A stretch of DNA of 64,000 nucleotides, taken from positions 32,749,542 through 32,813,541 of the forward strand of contig OX388305.1 of the NCBI GenBank assembly GCA_947579605.1, written 5' to 3'. Positions 1 to 11,261 of the stretch are shown one piece after another. Position numbers and translations under genes: made by a program. Below the pieces are notes generated by a model that saw nothing but the letters and a program-made list of their open reading frames with translations, searched no databases and was not told where the DNA came from. The DNA is from Athripsodes cinereus. Lineage: Eukaryota > Arthropoda > Insecta > Trichoptera > Leptoceridae. The stretch's first letter is position 1. Each line of letters opens with the position of its first letter.

Positions 1-499
1 TTGTTTTGTGTTACTCTGTCGGTGTTTACGTATTAGAATTCCATAGCGAAATAAATAAAACAATTTTTTTATTCTACTATTCGATTAATTTATCAGAGAG
101 ACTTTTTTCTTTTTGCTAAAACATTGTCAACCTGATTTTGAAAAAAATGGGAAAAGTAAATAATTTATTGAACAAAGCAGTTGTAATGTAGTGAAACACC
201 TGTCTACACCAGTCTACCATTGCAATCCAATAACTAAAATCTTCTGGCAACTTCTACACACAGCACTAATCGTTTCTTTCAATCATAATCAATTGATGAT
301 GCTCGTTGCTGGAATAAACTTCCTTTTTCCGAGATAGCTTCACAACCGTTCAAAATTCGCAAATTCTCACCGTCGAATCTATAGGTCCCTTTGACATATT
401 TGGTGTTCCTATAGTTCCCGGTCCCTTTGGAGTGTTAGGTGTGTGGATTGTAGATTTTTTTCTTTCATTTTGAATTATGTAGAAATTTTTCTTATTATT

Positions 500-625
500 C
501 ACTATAAAGTGATAATCTCCCCACTGCATTTCATCACACTTTTTCTGATGTAAACTGATTTGCTGATTTTGTTATGTTATTGATGATGAGCGAGAAAAAT
601 GAAATAAACAAATAAATAATTTTTT
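500..625 (+). repeat. 5'-truncated LINE tail
   Basis: Begins near TTCACTATAAAGTGATAATC and ends in an (AAATAAAC/AAATAAAT) tail. The same sequence, again 5'-truncated and A+T-tailed, sits at 53180-53326 (+), so this is a retroposon 3' end. Confidence 0.6.
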
Positions 626-1566
626 TTAAATTATTTTACTCTAAATAAAAATATTACTTCTTATTAAATTTTGTTGTGTAAAGACGAGGTGCAAAAATAA
701 TAAATAATTAAAAAAAAACAATAAAATATTTAAAAATTTAGAAAAAAATATCGAGCTAAAATTTGAAAAATCAAATGCATTTTTCTATAAATTGTATATC
801 CTATTATGATCAATGTACATTAAAGAATGAATGAATAAATAAATATTTGTGTCTTCAGCTTCTTTTTGAAACTTTTTTCGCCTTCTCTTTCTGAGAGAAA
901 AGCCTGTTTCAGCGTCTGGGACCTCCATTTTAATCTGAACCCTTCTTACGAAAGCAGAGTGAAAATCTTCAAAAACTAATTTAATAAATATATATTTTGA
1001 GAACGATATTAATTGTTAAAGAATACATTTTTGGCTGAAATTTTCACTAGCTCCGACAGAATCCAATTATTGTTATTACATGTATTCTGTTTGCGCAAAA
1101 ACTATCTCTGAGTTTATTAAAAATTAAAACTTGCTAGTTTCGCAAATGGTCCCGTAATTACTTTGAGATGTTCGTTAAGAGAAGATTCTCTAACGAGTGT
1201 AGGGAAGTTTGCAACTACATGTATTTAGCACAGCAGTGTTGAACAGTTTCCACTGTAATGTATGTTAATTTGATCAATTAATTTATAGTTCTAATTAATA
1301 TGAAGCAACTTCGAATATATATTAGCTTAAATAATCATAACAAGATGTAATAATAGAGCATCGTGCATTGTTTGTTCTACAAAGTTGTGTTGTCTACTGA
1401 CTGTTACTGACCAAAGTTTATTATTCATTTTATAAGTCTTTACTTATATAGTAATGGATTTTATTTTCTACTTATTTGTTTGTATAATAAAGTATCAAAT
1501 AAAACAATGTCATGTTACATTTACTTAATTAGCAGAAACAAAATCAATATTTACCATTTACATGCA

Positions 1567-1672
1567 GCTGGTGTGGCGTGAAGGCAACGCTTTTGCGTTT
1601 GAGTTACGAGGTCCCGGGTTTGATTCCGAATGACCTTTTAGAAATTGTCCTGGGTCTGGGTATTACATGTAT
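1567..1672 (+). repeat. SINE family B, degraded head copy
   Basis: tRNA-derived head on the + strand: an A-box-like GTGTGGCGTGAAGG and a B-box GGTTTGATTCC, followed by the family body CCTGGGTCTGGGTATTACATGT. The better copies are at 30370-30610 and 51611-51863 on the minus strand. The 3' part of this copy may continue at 1945-2000 after an interruption. Confidence 0.7.
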
Positions 1673-1944
1673 ATAATAAGTTTGATGGATAGTTCTCAAA
1701 ATTGTAACTAAGTGTTAGTAGGTACTTTTTTTATCATTATACTATTCTTATTTTATTTAAATGTGACAACCTTAATATGGGCTTCTAACATAAAATATAT
1801 TACAGCTGTTAAACTGTGTTCACTCGTAAATAGGGCGATATATTAATACCTTTTATGTCTGCATTGTTTATTTTTATGAATATACATTGTCTGAAGTGTG
1901 TTATTGATGTTGATGTCAATAAATAAAAATAAAAGGTACGCATT

Positions 1945-2000
1945 TTACTTTGGGACTAGCTTGATCTGTGCGAATTGTCTATGTATGTCATATCATGTCA
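1945..2000 (+). repeat. SINE family B 3' fragment
   Basis: TTTGGGACTAGCTTGATCTG followed by GTCTATGTATGTCATATCATG matches the 3' part of family B (compare 37585-37668). It may be the displaced tail of the copy at 1567-1672, split by an insertion of about 270 bp. Confidence 0.5.
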
Positions 2001-2024
2001 CATCACCCACTGGTAAGGTTACAT

Positions 2025-2291
2025 ATGTCGTCGTTGCATATTCCAAAAGAGACATGTGCACACATTTTTATTTGGGCATACTCTTTTTAAACTGTTCATT
2101 AAGGTATTAAAATTGTTGTTTGAACCTTTTATTGGCATGTGATATAATTCTTTAAGTATTGAATTTTAATATTTGATACTAAGAATCACTTTATAAAATG
2201 GTTATGATGTCATTATGAGCCGTTTATTCTGAAAATGTCAAAACATTGATGAATTCACATGTCTCTTTTTGAATATGCAACGACGATGTGT
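2025..2291. repeat. Inverted repeat with about 31-bp arms
   Basis: The arm at 2028-2057 (GTCGTCGTTGCATATTCC...) is the reverse complement, with one or two mismatches, of 2258-2288 (CATGTCTCTTTTTGAATATG...). The spacer is about 200 bp. It could be the ends of a small nonautonomous DNA element, but no target-site duplication was identified. Confidence 0.4.
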
Positions 2292-3479
2292 TAGTTCAAA
2301 AAGAAAAAACAAATTATGAACAAATTGTGTGTTGACATGGTTAATTTAATTTTGGTTTAAATTTGGTCTAAAAATACTTATCTTTTACCTATAATAAAAT
2401 AAATTCTAGGAAAATCTCAAAACATTGTTTACAAATTTTGTTGTCTTGAAGGTGCAACAAAGGAAGACTATGTCTTACTTACTGTAATATTCTTGTAGAT
2501 ACTATTGGTAGGTAGTTACTTTTGTATACTTGAAAACGACGATTTTTGGTAGTCAAAATTTTCTAATACAAAATAACATTTTGTTGCTAGTATTTTTACT
2601 GTAGTTATATCTGAAAATATATTATACCTTTTATGTGATATAATAATATAGTAAAACAAATACTATTATCAGTCTTCAAAGGGAAAGTTAACACAATGCG
2701 TATAAGGTTTTGCACTGAATTTTCGTAATCAAAGCACTTTCGAGAAAATCTTTTAGAATATAAACAAAATAATATCACATTTTATGTACAACTTATCTAA
2801 TGATGTTCTTTTGTTTCTTCGTGTTATTTTGTTTTCCTTTTCCGGGAAATTGCTAATATTACAAACAATAAAATCAATGCAGGGAATTGTTTTAGTTACG
2901 TAGGTATATAATATTATGAACATACATAAATCAGACATGTACCTATAATCAACTTACATTTACACACAGTTTATTTGTAGAAGCATGTTAATTAAATTTG
3001 TTATACACGTAATATTATAGGTAGAAATTATACAATCCATTTTTAAATTTGTGTTGGAATATTTATTTTACTCTCCAGGTAATATTATTTTACATTCTCT
3101 TTTGTGGTAACACTAAGAGAAAGGGTCAAATGTTACATTAATGTAATTAATCTCGTTTTCGAAATAATTATACAACAGGGTTAAAAAGCTTTGGGGATTT
3201 GGTTTACTAAAATAATTTAAAAAAATTAACATTATGATGCTTATAGAAGAAGGTAGATATTATAAATTTTGATTTTATTACTTTGTGAAATAATCAAAAA
3301 TATATGAGAATGCTTTTGTGTTTTACAAAATTTTCACAGACACCTTAAAGAAAATCTGTGGAATTTCTTCTGTATGGCTTTAAATTTGATTTGTTTACTA
3401 TCTTTGAGGGAAGAGTACCTACTTACGTAAGTACTCTATCCTTAACCAAATACAACCGATGCCAATAACTTTTTTTTAA

Positions 3480-3656
3480 AAAAAAAAAAAAAAAGATATA
3501 TCTGGGTTTTGTTATAAACCCAAATACAACCTTAACCACCTTTCACATAAAGCTAAAAGCTTGTGTCGTGAAAGGGGAGTTTGCCGGTACCCGGGATCGA
3601 ACCACGGACCCCCTGTTCACGAGGCCGAGGCTCTACCTCCAGGATACCGACGATCT
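3480..3656 (-). repeat. SINE family A, copy 1
   Basis: On the minus strand: a tRNA-like head with A-box-like GTATCCTGGAGGTAGAG and B-box GGTTCGATCCC, a body containing GTTGTATTTGGGTTTATAAC, and an end AGATATATCTTTT followed by an A run. The T run resembles a Pol III terminator. Confidence 0.8.
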
Positions 3657-3735
3657 CAAACTAAAACTCGAACTCAAAAAAAAAATAGCTATTGTGAAAA
3701 CGAAATGAGTTTTTATTACGAAAATTATAATTTCA

Positions 3736-3941
3736 CGAAAGTGGCATAAATGCAGTAGAAATGAGATCGTTGAGAAGGATGTGTGGTAAAAACCTGAGAG
3801 ATCGTGTGCGTAACAGTGATTTACGAGAGGAGTGTGGAATGAAAGTTGATATAATAATAACAAAGATAAAAGTAAATTAGTGACAATGGTTTGGGCATGT
3901 GGAATGAATGAATGAGAACAGAATGATCAAAATATATCTTT
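3736..3941 (+). pseudogene. LINE RT C-terminal fragment, first duplicate
   Basis: ESGINAVEMRSLRRMCGK-type coding sequence, best read in the cleaner copy at 46720-47305. It is the C-terminal, post-RT region of an APE-type LINE. This copy has substitutions and frame breaks and ends abruptly at the duplication junction. Confidence 0.65.
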
Positions 3942-3947
3942 TTTTTT

Positions 3948-4123
3948 TTTTTAAAAAAAAAGATATATCTGGGTTTTGTTATAAACCCAAATACAACCTT
4001 ATACACCTTTCACAGTAAGCTAAAAGCTTGTGTCGTGAAAGGGGAGTTTGCCGGTACCCGGGATCGAACCACGGACCCCCTGTTCACGAGGCCGAGGCTC
4101 TACCTCCAGGATACCGACGATCT
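3948..4123 (-). repeat. SINE family A, copy 2
   Basis: Near-identical to copy 1 and part of the 467-bp tandem duplication. B-box (minus strand) GGTTCGATCCC at about 4062-4072. Confidence 0.8.
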
Positions 4124-4202
4124 CAAACTAAAACTCGAACTCAAAAAAAAAAATAGCTATTGTGAAAACGAAATGAGTTTTTATTACGAAAATTATAATT
4201 TC

Positions 4203-4645
4203 ACGAAAGTGGCATAAATGCAGTAGAAATGAGATCGTTGAGAAGGATGTGTGGTAAAAACCTGAGAGATCGTGTGCGTAACAGTGATTTACGAGAGGAA
4301 TGTGGAATGAAAGTTGATAAAATAATAACAAAGATAAAAGTAAATTAGTGACAATGGTTTGGGCATGTGGAATGAATGAATGAGAACAGAATGATCAAGA
4401 AGATATATTTGGCTTAGAGGAATGGTTCTCAGAGACGTGCCCATCCGAGGACCAAATGGCAAGATAATTTGAATCAAACCCTACAGCATGTTCACGTGTT
4501 GAACATATTGAACATGAGGGCATGCGTGAGGAATTTTATGAACGTGATGGAAGCGGAAGGTGTATGCAAGGATAGAAGGAAGTGTGGTTTGATCCTTTCT
4601 GCCCTCCCCGCGAGGGAAGTGGCGTGATGGTATGTATGTATGTAT
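4203..4645 (+). pseudogene. LINE RT C-terminal fragment to 3' end
   Basis: Collinear with 46865-47305: MRSLRRMCGK, then RDRVRNSDLREECGM, degraded from about 4320 (stop after VN), then the ARE-like end and a (TATG)n tail. Frame breaks make it nonfunctional. Confidence 0.7.
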
Positions 4646-5155
4646 TTATATGTGATGTATTTTCATACATCATTCTTTTAAAATGGATGGATTTTTTAAC
4701 TTTTGTAAAATGAGTAAAAATTTAGTGGAAATACAATAAACAGTTTTCACGAGATTACTTTGAACGGAACGGAATGTTTGCTTACAAAGTGAAATACAAG
4801 TAGGTATTTAATGTTTTTCTAACAATTTATAGAATTTACCGAATGTCAATACAAAATAATAATAGCAAGTTAGATGTATTGATCAAAAATTCTATGATAG
4901 TTTTGTTCGGAACTTTACTTCTTTCATTGATTCCATTAGCTGATTACTGAAGCAGAATTCAATAATACTATTATCTATTATAAAATAGTATTTGTTGAAA
5001 TAACGACTTTTGTGAACGTAACTTTGAATACCATTGAACACAAATCTTTGATAGATTTTATTTATACCATTATTAATATTACTAAAAATATATTTATATA
5101 AGTTTGGGTTATTTTGGATCCATCATAATAATCTACAATACAATGAGTCATTTTT

Positions 5156-5245
5156 TAGTGATGTATCTGAGTTTTTGTTATAAACCCAAATACAACCTTT
5201 CACACACACACACACAGAGACCTAAAAGTTTGTGTTTAAACTTTA
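5156..5245 (-). repeat. SINE family A fragment
   Basis: ATAAACCCAAATACAACC and AAAAGTTTGTGT match the 3' half of family A, with a short (CA)n insertion. Confidence 0.5.
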
Positions 5246-5418
5246 TAAATATTAATTATGCAAGAGTAAATACACACGATATCGAAACTGTCAAGAATTA
5301 AGTCGATAAATTTATGTAACATTTTTTTAAATTTGTTGCCGATAAATATTGAAAAAAATATTGTAGGCGAATCCCTGAAGACATTCTTGGTATTTGGCAT
5401 TTAGCCCTGAAGATTTTT

Positions 5419-5598
5419 TTTTTTTAAAAGATATACCTATCTGGGTTTGTTAATAAACCCAAATATAACCTTACACATCTTTCGCACTAAGCTGAAAGCT
5501 TGTGCTGTGAAAGGGGAGTTTGCCGGCACCTGGGATCAAACCACGGACCCCTTGTTCTGAAGGCCGAGACTCTACCTTCAGGCTACCGACGAACTCGA
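5419..5598 (-). repeat. SINE family A, full copy
   Basis: Minus-strand copy with a slightly mutated B-box (GGTTTGATCCC) and the T/A-run end at 5419-5430. It lies 97 bp upstream of the mariner element. Confidence 0.8.
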
Positions 5599-5694
5599 AT
5601 TTGAATGAGTAAAGAGATATATATTGCTTTATTTCATGGTAAATGTATAACACAAATAAATACAACTTTACGTGTATTATGTGGATCTTGAATA

Positions 5695-6616
5695 TTAGGT
5701 CCTTACATATGAAATTGGCGTTTGGCGAACTGGCAACTTTGATTCAAAATATGTGGCGTTCGGCTAGGAATTCCAAATTCAAATTTATTTCAAATTTAAG
5801 ACCATGTATTTCTGTGTTCGAATTACGAAATTTATTTGTTATCGCGTCATTTGTTTTTCTTTCACATCGTTCTGTTCACAATATGGAGAACTTAAAATAT
5901 CGCTATATTTACGAATATGAGTTTCACCTCGGCACTAGTGCTGCAGAAACGGCTCGTAGGATTAACAATGCGTATGGGGAAGCTACTGCAAAAGAAAATA
6001 CGGTACGTTATTGGTTCCAACGTTTCCGTTCTGGAAATTTTGACCTACAGAACAAGCCTCGTGGACGGCCGGAGACACAAGTTGATAACGAAGAATTAAA
6101 AGCAATTGTGGAAGCAGATCCATCGCAAACCACGTCAGAGTTAGCGGCAGGCTTCGGTGTGAGTGATAAATTGCAAACGATGATGGAAAAGCTAGCCATT
6201 AAACAACTCAGACTGGTCAATCGATCTAGCCCACTGCTGCTTCAGGACAACGCTCGACCACATACGGCACGTTTGACGACCGCAAAACTACGGGAGCTGC
6301 GACTGGAATGTCTTCGACACCCACCATACTCCCCGGACCTTGCTCCAACTGATTACCATTTTTTTCGGAATTTGGACAACTTCATGCAAGGAAAAAAATT
6401 CAATTCTCACGAGGCTGTCCAAACGGCCTTCAAAGATTTTATTGATTCTCGCTCACACACTTTTTTTAGTAAAGGAATCAATGAACTACCTTCGAGATGG
6501 CAAAAGTGCATAGATAGCCATGGTACATACTTTGACTAAATAAAAAATAGTTTCATAAAAAAAAATCGTTTTCATTTCTGCGATATGAAACGCCAATTTC
6601 ATATGTAAGGACCTAA
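5695..6616 (+). mobile_element. Internally deleted mariner element
   Basis: Seen: near-perfect terminal inverted repeats of about 29 bp, beginning TTAGGTCCTTACATATGAAA at 5695 and mirrored at 6588-6616, flanked by the TA duplications 5693-5694 and 6617-6618 expected of Tc1/mariner. The element is 922 bp against roughly 1.3 kb for intact mariners. The loss maps to the middle of the transposase. Because both ends are intact, it could in principle be mobilised in trans. Confidence 0.92.
5883..6539 (+). pseudogene. Mariner transposase with in-frame central deletion
   Basis: ATG 5883 (MENLKYRY) is chosen as start because it lies in the expected place inside the element. The frame is open upstream to 5643, but that reads through the inverted repeat. 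The 218-residue product has the N-terminal helix-turn-helix DNA-binding region (TSAAETARRINNAYGE, then TVRYWFQRFRSG) and the GRP linker, then jumps at about nt 6170 (GVSDK|LQTMMEK) to the C-terminal catalytic half. The second and third catalytic Asp are visible in LLQDNARPHTA and APTDYHFF. The first Asp region is gone. Family length is about 350 residues, so some 133 codons were lost in frame. Known: all three Asp are needed for cleavage, so the product cannot transpose DNA but could still bind the ends. Confidence 0.9.
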
Positions 6617-7239
6617 TAGTAACAATCATTTAACATTAAAACCATACATCTCTGTGGTAGTAAAGTAGTATTATATCCTCAATTATAAGGTTACAAAATA
6701 TCTATATCATTTGGTTCATTGTTATCATAACCTTACTATATCATCTGAGACCTGTGGCAAAAACATTGGATGCCCACTCCTCCCACTAAAAATCGTCACG
6801 TTGAAATTTAATTTTAATAAATTTTATTCATTCATTCATCGCCCGTGGCATTTTGTCAACGTTGCCACTCTATAGTAACGCCACTGTATATATAAGTATG
6901 TTATGTGGTCTAACAATCCCTTATTAATTTATTAAAGAACAAGTATTTTGGCCTATTACAAAGACATGTCTACAATAATATATATATTATTTCATTGTAG
7001 TATTCGAAAAGGTAAAAAAAATGGTTAATACGTGCGTTGACAGAAGTTTGCTTTTTTATCAATACAAAAAGAGGACCATAATAAATAAAGATACGTAGAA
7101 ATAAAAGATAAAACTTTTACACTTCATTAAGGATTTATAAAATTTTCCCTATAAATCTCATTACCTTATATATTTTATTTTTCTTTTCTATTCTTCTGAC
7201 TAATAAATTTCTATATAACCTTCTTATTCTTCACTTCAG

Positions 7240-7315
7240 GTGTCCCCCCGACGTTGACGACCATTTGAAAAAAAGCTTCCCTGTCCTGGGCGGCGCGAAA
7301 CAGCTCCCCCACAAT
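7240..7315 (-). repeat. Short LINE-related fragment
   Basis: CGACGTTGACGACCATTTG and CCTCCCTGTCCTGGGCGGC-like text resembles the LINE piece at 34695-34750 (CGACGTTGGCGATCACTCC). Weak, short match. Confidence 0.35.
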
Positions 7316-7704
7316 TCTGTAAAAAAAATTGATCTCGTCACCATAATGTGTGTGCGAGCATGATGTAAGGATCCTGGATCATGTCTTTGGATTAGCATTT
7401 TGAAAAAACTGTAGTCGCTTCCAATATGAGTATCTTGAAATTCGCACATCTGAATTATATTATAATAAATTTATTTCTCTCATTTGTTTTTTTCTTGTTT
7501 TTTCAATTTTTCAAGTATCGCATTATTTAAAAGATGAATTGTCATAAACTCAGCGAAAACAAAAGTGTTTTTATTTTGGACATGTACCTACTAGTAATGT
7601 GTATTGTATGGCGGTTTTAGATATGTACATACAAATAATAAGGTGAATGTTTTATTTTTTATTAATTTTTGACATAATTGGATATTGGAGATTGGATTTT
7701 AATG

Positions 7705-7975
7705 ATATCCCGTGGAGCACCCGGTAAAGAATTGGTCTCCCACTCTTCTGCGTAAGTTTTCGAGTGTCCTGTAAAAGGCAGGTGTTCGAAAAAATTAAGA
7801 CATTTTACATCTTAAATTCAGCGATGAGGTTTGCCACTCATCCTGAATGTCTTGATTTTATATTGGCACGAAGAGGACAGTTTGCATGTTTCTTACATGC
7901 AGCTGATCTGCTGGCTACCCCACTTGTGGGATATGCCGTGATGGTATGGCATGGTATGGTATGGATTTTAATTAC
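7705..7975 (+). repeat. Dispersed repeat family C (probable LINE 3' UTR)
   Basis: TTGGTCTCCCACTCTTCT...GAGTGTCCTGTAAAAGGCAG...ATTCAGCGATGAGGTTTGCC...TATTGGCACGAAGAGGACAG, ending GTGGGATATGCCGTGATGG with a TATGG tail. Other + copies: 51118-51310, 52660-52905, 54130-54395. Partial minus copies: 11870-11945, 29750-29875. The terminal motif is shared with the LINE 3' end at 45070-45110. Confidence 0.75.
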
Positions 7976-7994
7976 TAAGAAGTGTAGATATTGA

Positions 7995-8122
7995 TCATAC
8001 TTTCGAAACTCTGTATCGTGAATTCACCTAAAAGAAGTTCACATAGTTATGTGTGTGTTCCATGTGTAATAATGGTAGCTATATTATAGCTACCTAGTCT
8101 ATACTTATTTAAAAAGGTTGAC
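7995..8122 (+). repeat. Single arm of the 23.6-kb foldback element
   Basis: CGAAACTCTGTATCGTG...GAAGTTCACATAGTTATGTG...AAAAAGGTTGAC matches the right arm of the palindrome at 23583-23920. No facing arm is present here. Confidence 0.65.
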
Positions 8123-8185
8123 AACACTCGCCTTGTATACAGCAAAGGGGCATGGGTTCGATTCCTAGAGAGAACAGAATGTTTT
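8123..8185 (+). repeat. tRNA-like SINE head fragment
   Basis: CTCGCCTTGTATACAGC...GGGTTCGATTCCTAG has a good B-box and a loop like those of family B, but no convincing acceptor stem or A-box. It directly abuts the foldback arm at 7995-8122. Confidence 0.45.
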
Positions 8186-8307
8186 TGGTCGTTTCCAGAG
8201 TTGAATTAATTTAAATGATAAGTCTAGTAGTGTCATAATAAAAAAATGTGAGTAAATGTATTATTTTTGTGAGGTCGTTTTCATAGCTAGTATTTTTTGC
8301 ATGATCT

Positions 8308-8450
8308 CATAATAATAATAATAATAAAAAAACTTTATTCAATTAATATACACACAAAATCAGAAATAATACATCACCAATATGGATACAATAATGTTGA
8401 GGCAGCCTCACTAGGTTGCCCTGTATCGAGGCGTGCTGCGTAAAAATAAT
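8308..8450 (-). repeat. LINE 3' end with (ATT)n tail
   Basis: An (AAT)n/ACTTTATT start followed by CACCAATATGG and CAGCCTCACTAGGTTGCCCT then GTATCGAGGCGTGCTGCGT. A second copy of the same segment is at 33010-33125. Confidence 0.6.
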
Positions 8451-9548
8451 AAAATAAAATAAATTTGTAAACTATTGATTTTTATCGTGTTTTCAAAAGG
8501 AAACTTAAAGAATGATAGTGAAAGCTATGCATCATTCTGCGTAGTAATATAATCTCTATAATTATGCAATGAGTTTTATAATATGATGTTGGATAAGTAT
8601 TTCTTAACTTTCCAAATTCTAGTATCAAATTTCAAGGTCCATTATATCTACTATAACATTAAATCTAATCATAGAAATTATTTACAATTTTCATTGTATC
8701 TGCGTATGACAGATAGGAAGAAGGTTATTGTTTTATAGAGGGGTAATAGTCGTTTGTGAATATTGTATATGGGTTGTTATAGTCGTACAAAAATGTAGGT
8801 ATGTATGTATTTTATTATTATATATCATTTTATGAATATGACACGACTACCAACCGCTTTTCGTTCGGAATAAAATTGTCATCTGTCTGAATGAGAAAAC
8901 GCCACTACATTTACTGGTATACACACCAAATATAAAATAAAATTTAACTATCAAGCGATATGAAACGTATTATTAACGAAATTTCAATATCCTACATATA
9001 ACGAATGTAATTCCATTTTTGACCTATATTTCGATTAATATTGTGACTATTGATTTGTATGTTCTACGATTACAATTGCAACAGAAAAGAAATTAGCACA
9101 AGCAGCAAGTGGCAAAAAGGCTATTCTAGTTTATATTTAGTTTAATCAAAGATTTAATTTCGCTTTTCGCATTATCAAAAATTTAAGCGGTTTTTATTAT
9201 TATTAACTTATTTCTAAATACCTATATATTTTCATGAATTTTGTCTTGTTTTTTGTTTTTAACTATTGAAAAATATGTAAATTAAGTTATTGTTGGTAAT
9301 TTGTGGGAACTTGATTGGTTTGTTTATTGCTGATATTTGAATATTGATATTCATTTAGTTAAACTATTTGTGTACTTTAAGACGATAAATAAATAAATAA
9401 ACTATAATTTAATTGCTTTGTAACATATTTATTGCAAATGTTGCAAAATGAGTAGTTGATGCTACCATGCAGTTAGGAGTTATTTTAGTCATCTAATGAA
9501 GAATAAGTCACGTGATTTTTGTCATTTGATGATTTATATAATATTTTT

Positions 9549-9737
9549 TTTTTTTTTTTTTAAAAAGATATATCTGGGTTTTGTTTGTTATAAACCCAAA
9601 TACAACCTTATACACCTTTCACAGTAAGCTACTAAAAGCTTGTGTCGTGAAAGGGGAGTTTGCCGGCACCTGGTATCGAACCACCGACCCCATGTTCACG
9701 AGGCCGAGACTCTACCTCCAGGCTACCGACGAACTCT
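9549..9737 (-). repeat. SINE family A, full copy
   Basis: Minus-strand copy with the T18/A5 junction at 9546-9567, the conserved hairpin-like GGGTTT...AAACCC, and B-box GGTTCGATACC. Confidence 0.8.
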
Positions 9738-10299
9738 TTGAAATATGAATTAAATAATTAAACATGTTGACGAAAAAATATATGTCTGAGATCAAATACG
9801 AGTATTTGTATTTTGTACGGCTTTTTCTTGAATGTTTGTATTTTTCAATAAAAATCTGACAAAACCATCAATTTTTCGTTTTCGAATCGATTTACACATC
9901 AAAAGAGACGTATTTTTCTTTTGCCATGATACCTAACAGTAATTAAATTGGTACTATTTCACAAAAATAATAATTATATACTATACTGTACCATTACGGC
10001 ATTTCTCACAAGAGGGACAGTCAGCAGATCAACCGCATGTTATTGTAGCGTTGTAAGGCTACAGATATCAGATGATCGTGTTAGTCGACCTTAATGCATG
10101 ATTAAACAAAATTTGCTATTAACTTATTGGTCGAAGAAAAAAGGTCAATAATAATTATTGGAACTTGACCTGAGAGCATATTCTGACGTCTCTCCTTTCG
10201 ACCAACGCCCACTCACATAAGTGAAATTCAAAAGACACTCAAATTGTAAGTATGTAGCTTAAATTAACCAAATCCAGATTTGTCTAATATGAAATTTCT

Positions 10300-10492
10300 C
10301 TGTGTCTGCGAGAGGAGGTGAAGGGGAAGAGTTTTAAAAGAAGGCTGAAGTCACACCTTTTTGCTGGGAGTTTCGGGTGATGGATACGAGATACGGCGCC
10401 CTTGAGGTCATGTTATGAGTAAACGACGCTTTACAAATTGTCCATATATACGTATGTAAATTAAATAAACTTGACTTGTTATTTATTTATTA
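10300..10492 (+). pseudogene. APE-type LINE C-terminal scrap and tail
   Basis: Encodes SFKRRLKSHLFAGSFG, then a stop and a 3' region ending in AAATTAAATAAA and a T/A-rich junction. SFKRRLKSHLF is typical of the last residues of jockey/CR1-type reverse transcriptases. Confidence 0.5.
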
Positions 10493-10496
10493 TTTT

Positions 10497-10852
10497 AAAC
10501 ATACACGGCTGATGCCTTTTACGGTTTTCTCCCGGATGTGAGAGAGAGGATTAAAAGGCGTTTCCTGTCCTTTGACCACTTTTCTGTTCAGTTGGTGACG
10601 GGCCATGGGGAGCTTAAAGCCAAGTTCTTTGAGCTTGGGCTTGCGGACGACCCGTGGTGTGCTTGTGGGACGGGAGCTCAGTCTGCGGGGCACATCCTGT
10701 GGGAGTGCCCATTGATGATGGATGCAAGAAACGTGATGATTGATAGTATGAGTGATGACACTCCTAGACGCTTCTGGTTTGCGGAGTTGATGACTTGTCC
10801 TGGGAATTTCAGGGCCTTTTTGAAGTTTCTAGATGTCTGGGTATCTCGGTAG
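10497..10852 (+). pseudogene. R1/I-clade LINE ORF2 C-terminus
   Basis: The open frame reads TADAFYGFLPDVRERIKRRF, then VQLVTGHGELKAKFFELGL, then CACGTGAQSAGHILWECP, the Cys/His knuckle found at the C-terminus of R1/I-clade reverse transcriptases, and ends at VSR with a stop at 10850-10852. The first supported codon is near 10500. It is a 5'-truncated retrotransposon end, not a host gene. ATG 10538 is an internal Met, not a start. Confidence 0.8.
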
Positions 10853-11100
10853 GATCTCCTGCGTGAACCAAGCTCACTTAGGAGAGCTTGATGGTTGATT
10901 TTGCCTTGTGTGTTTGTGGTTGTCGCGGGCGAACTCGTTTTTTGTTCTTTGTGTTGTCCTGTCTCCCTTGGTGGAGAGTCTTTGGTCTGGTTGGGATGTC
11001 CCTTGGGGAGGGAAGCGTCTCTGCAACAGCCCCGGTAACGGCTACCCTCGGGTTCTCAGACCTGAATAACCTAGGAAAATTCTCTGGACACCTCAACTCA
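10853..11100 (+). repeat. LINE 3' UTR following the R1/I-clade fragment
   Basis: GC-richer sequence with TCCCTTGGTGGAGAGTC and GGGATGTCCCTTGGGGAGGG. A second copy of this UTR lies at 44690-44790. 11262-11455 carries a further UTR segment. Confidence 0.65.
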
Positions 11101-11261
11101 GCTTTGGTTCCAAAATATTATGCAATTATTTTGTAAATATATTACGCACTTTTACTTTTTATTATTTTGCAACTTTTGTAACCTAGGTTAAGATAACTTG
11201 TTTATTTGTTTTTTTTTTATAGATATATGTATTATAACTATGTTTGCTTCTCTCGTATAAA

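Larger units (their letters stand above)
3479..4412. repeat. Tandem duplication, 467-bp unit (SINE + LINE)
   Basis: The segment from about 3479 recurs with a constant offset of 467 bp (TTGTGTCG at 3561 and 4028). Each unit holds a minus-strand family A SINE followed by a + strand LINE 3' fragment. The second unit runs on into the LINE 3' end at about 4645, whereas the first is cut off at 3941 and joined to the next SINE's T/A-rich tail. The units differ by only a few bases, so the duplication is fairly young. Confidence 0.8.

Noticed and set aside
5643..5882. N-terminal extension of the mariner transposase
   Set aside because: It reads through the terminal inverted repeat and element leader; the family start is the Met at 5883.
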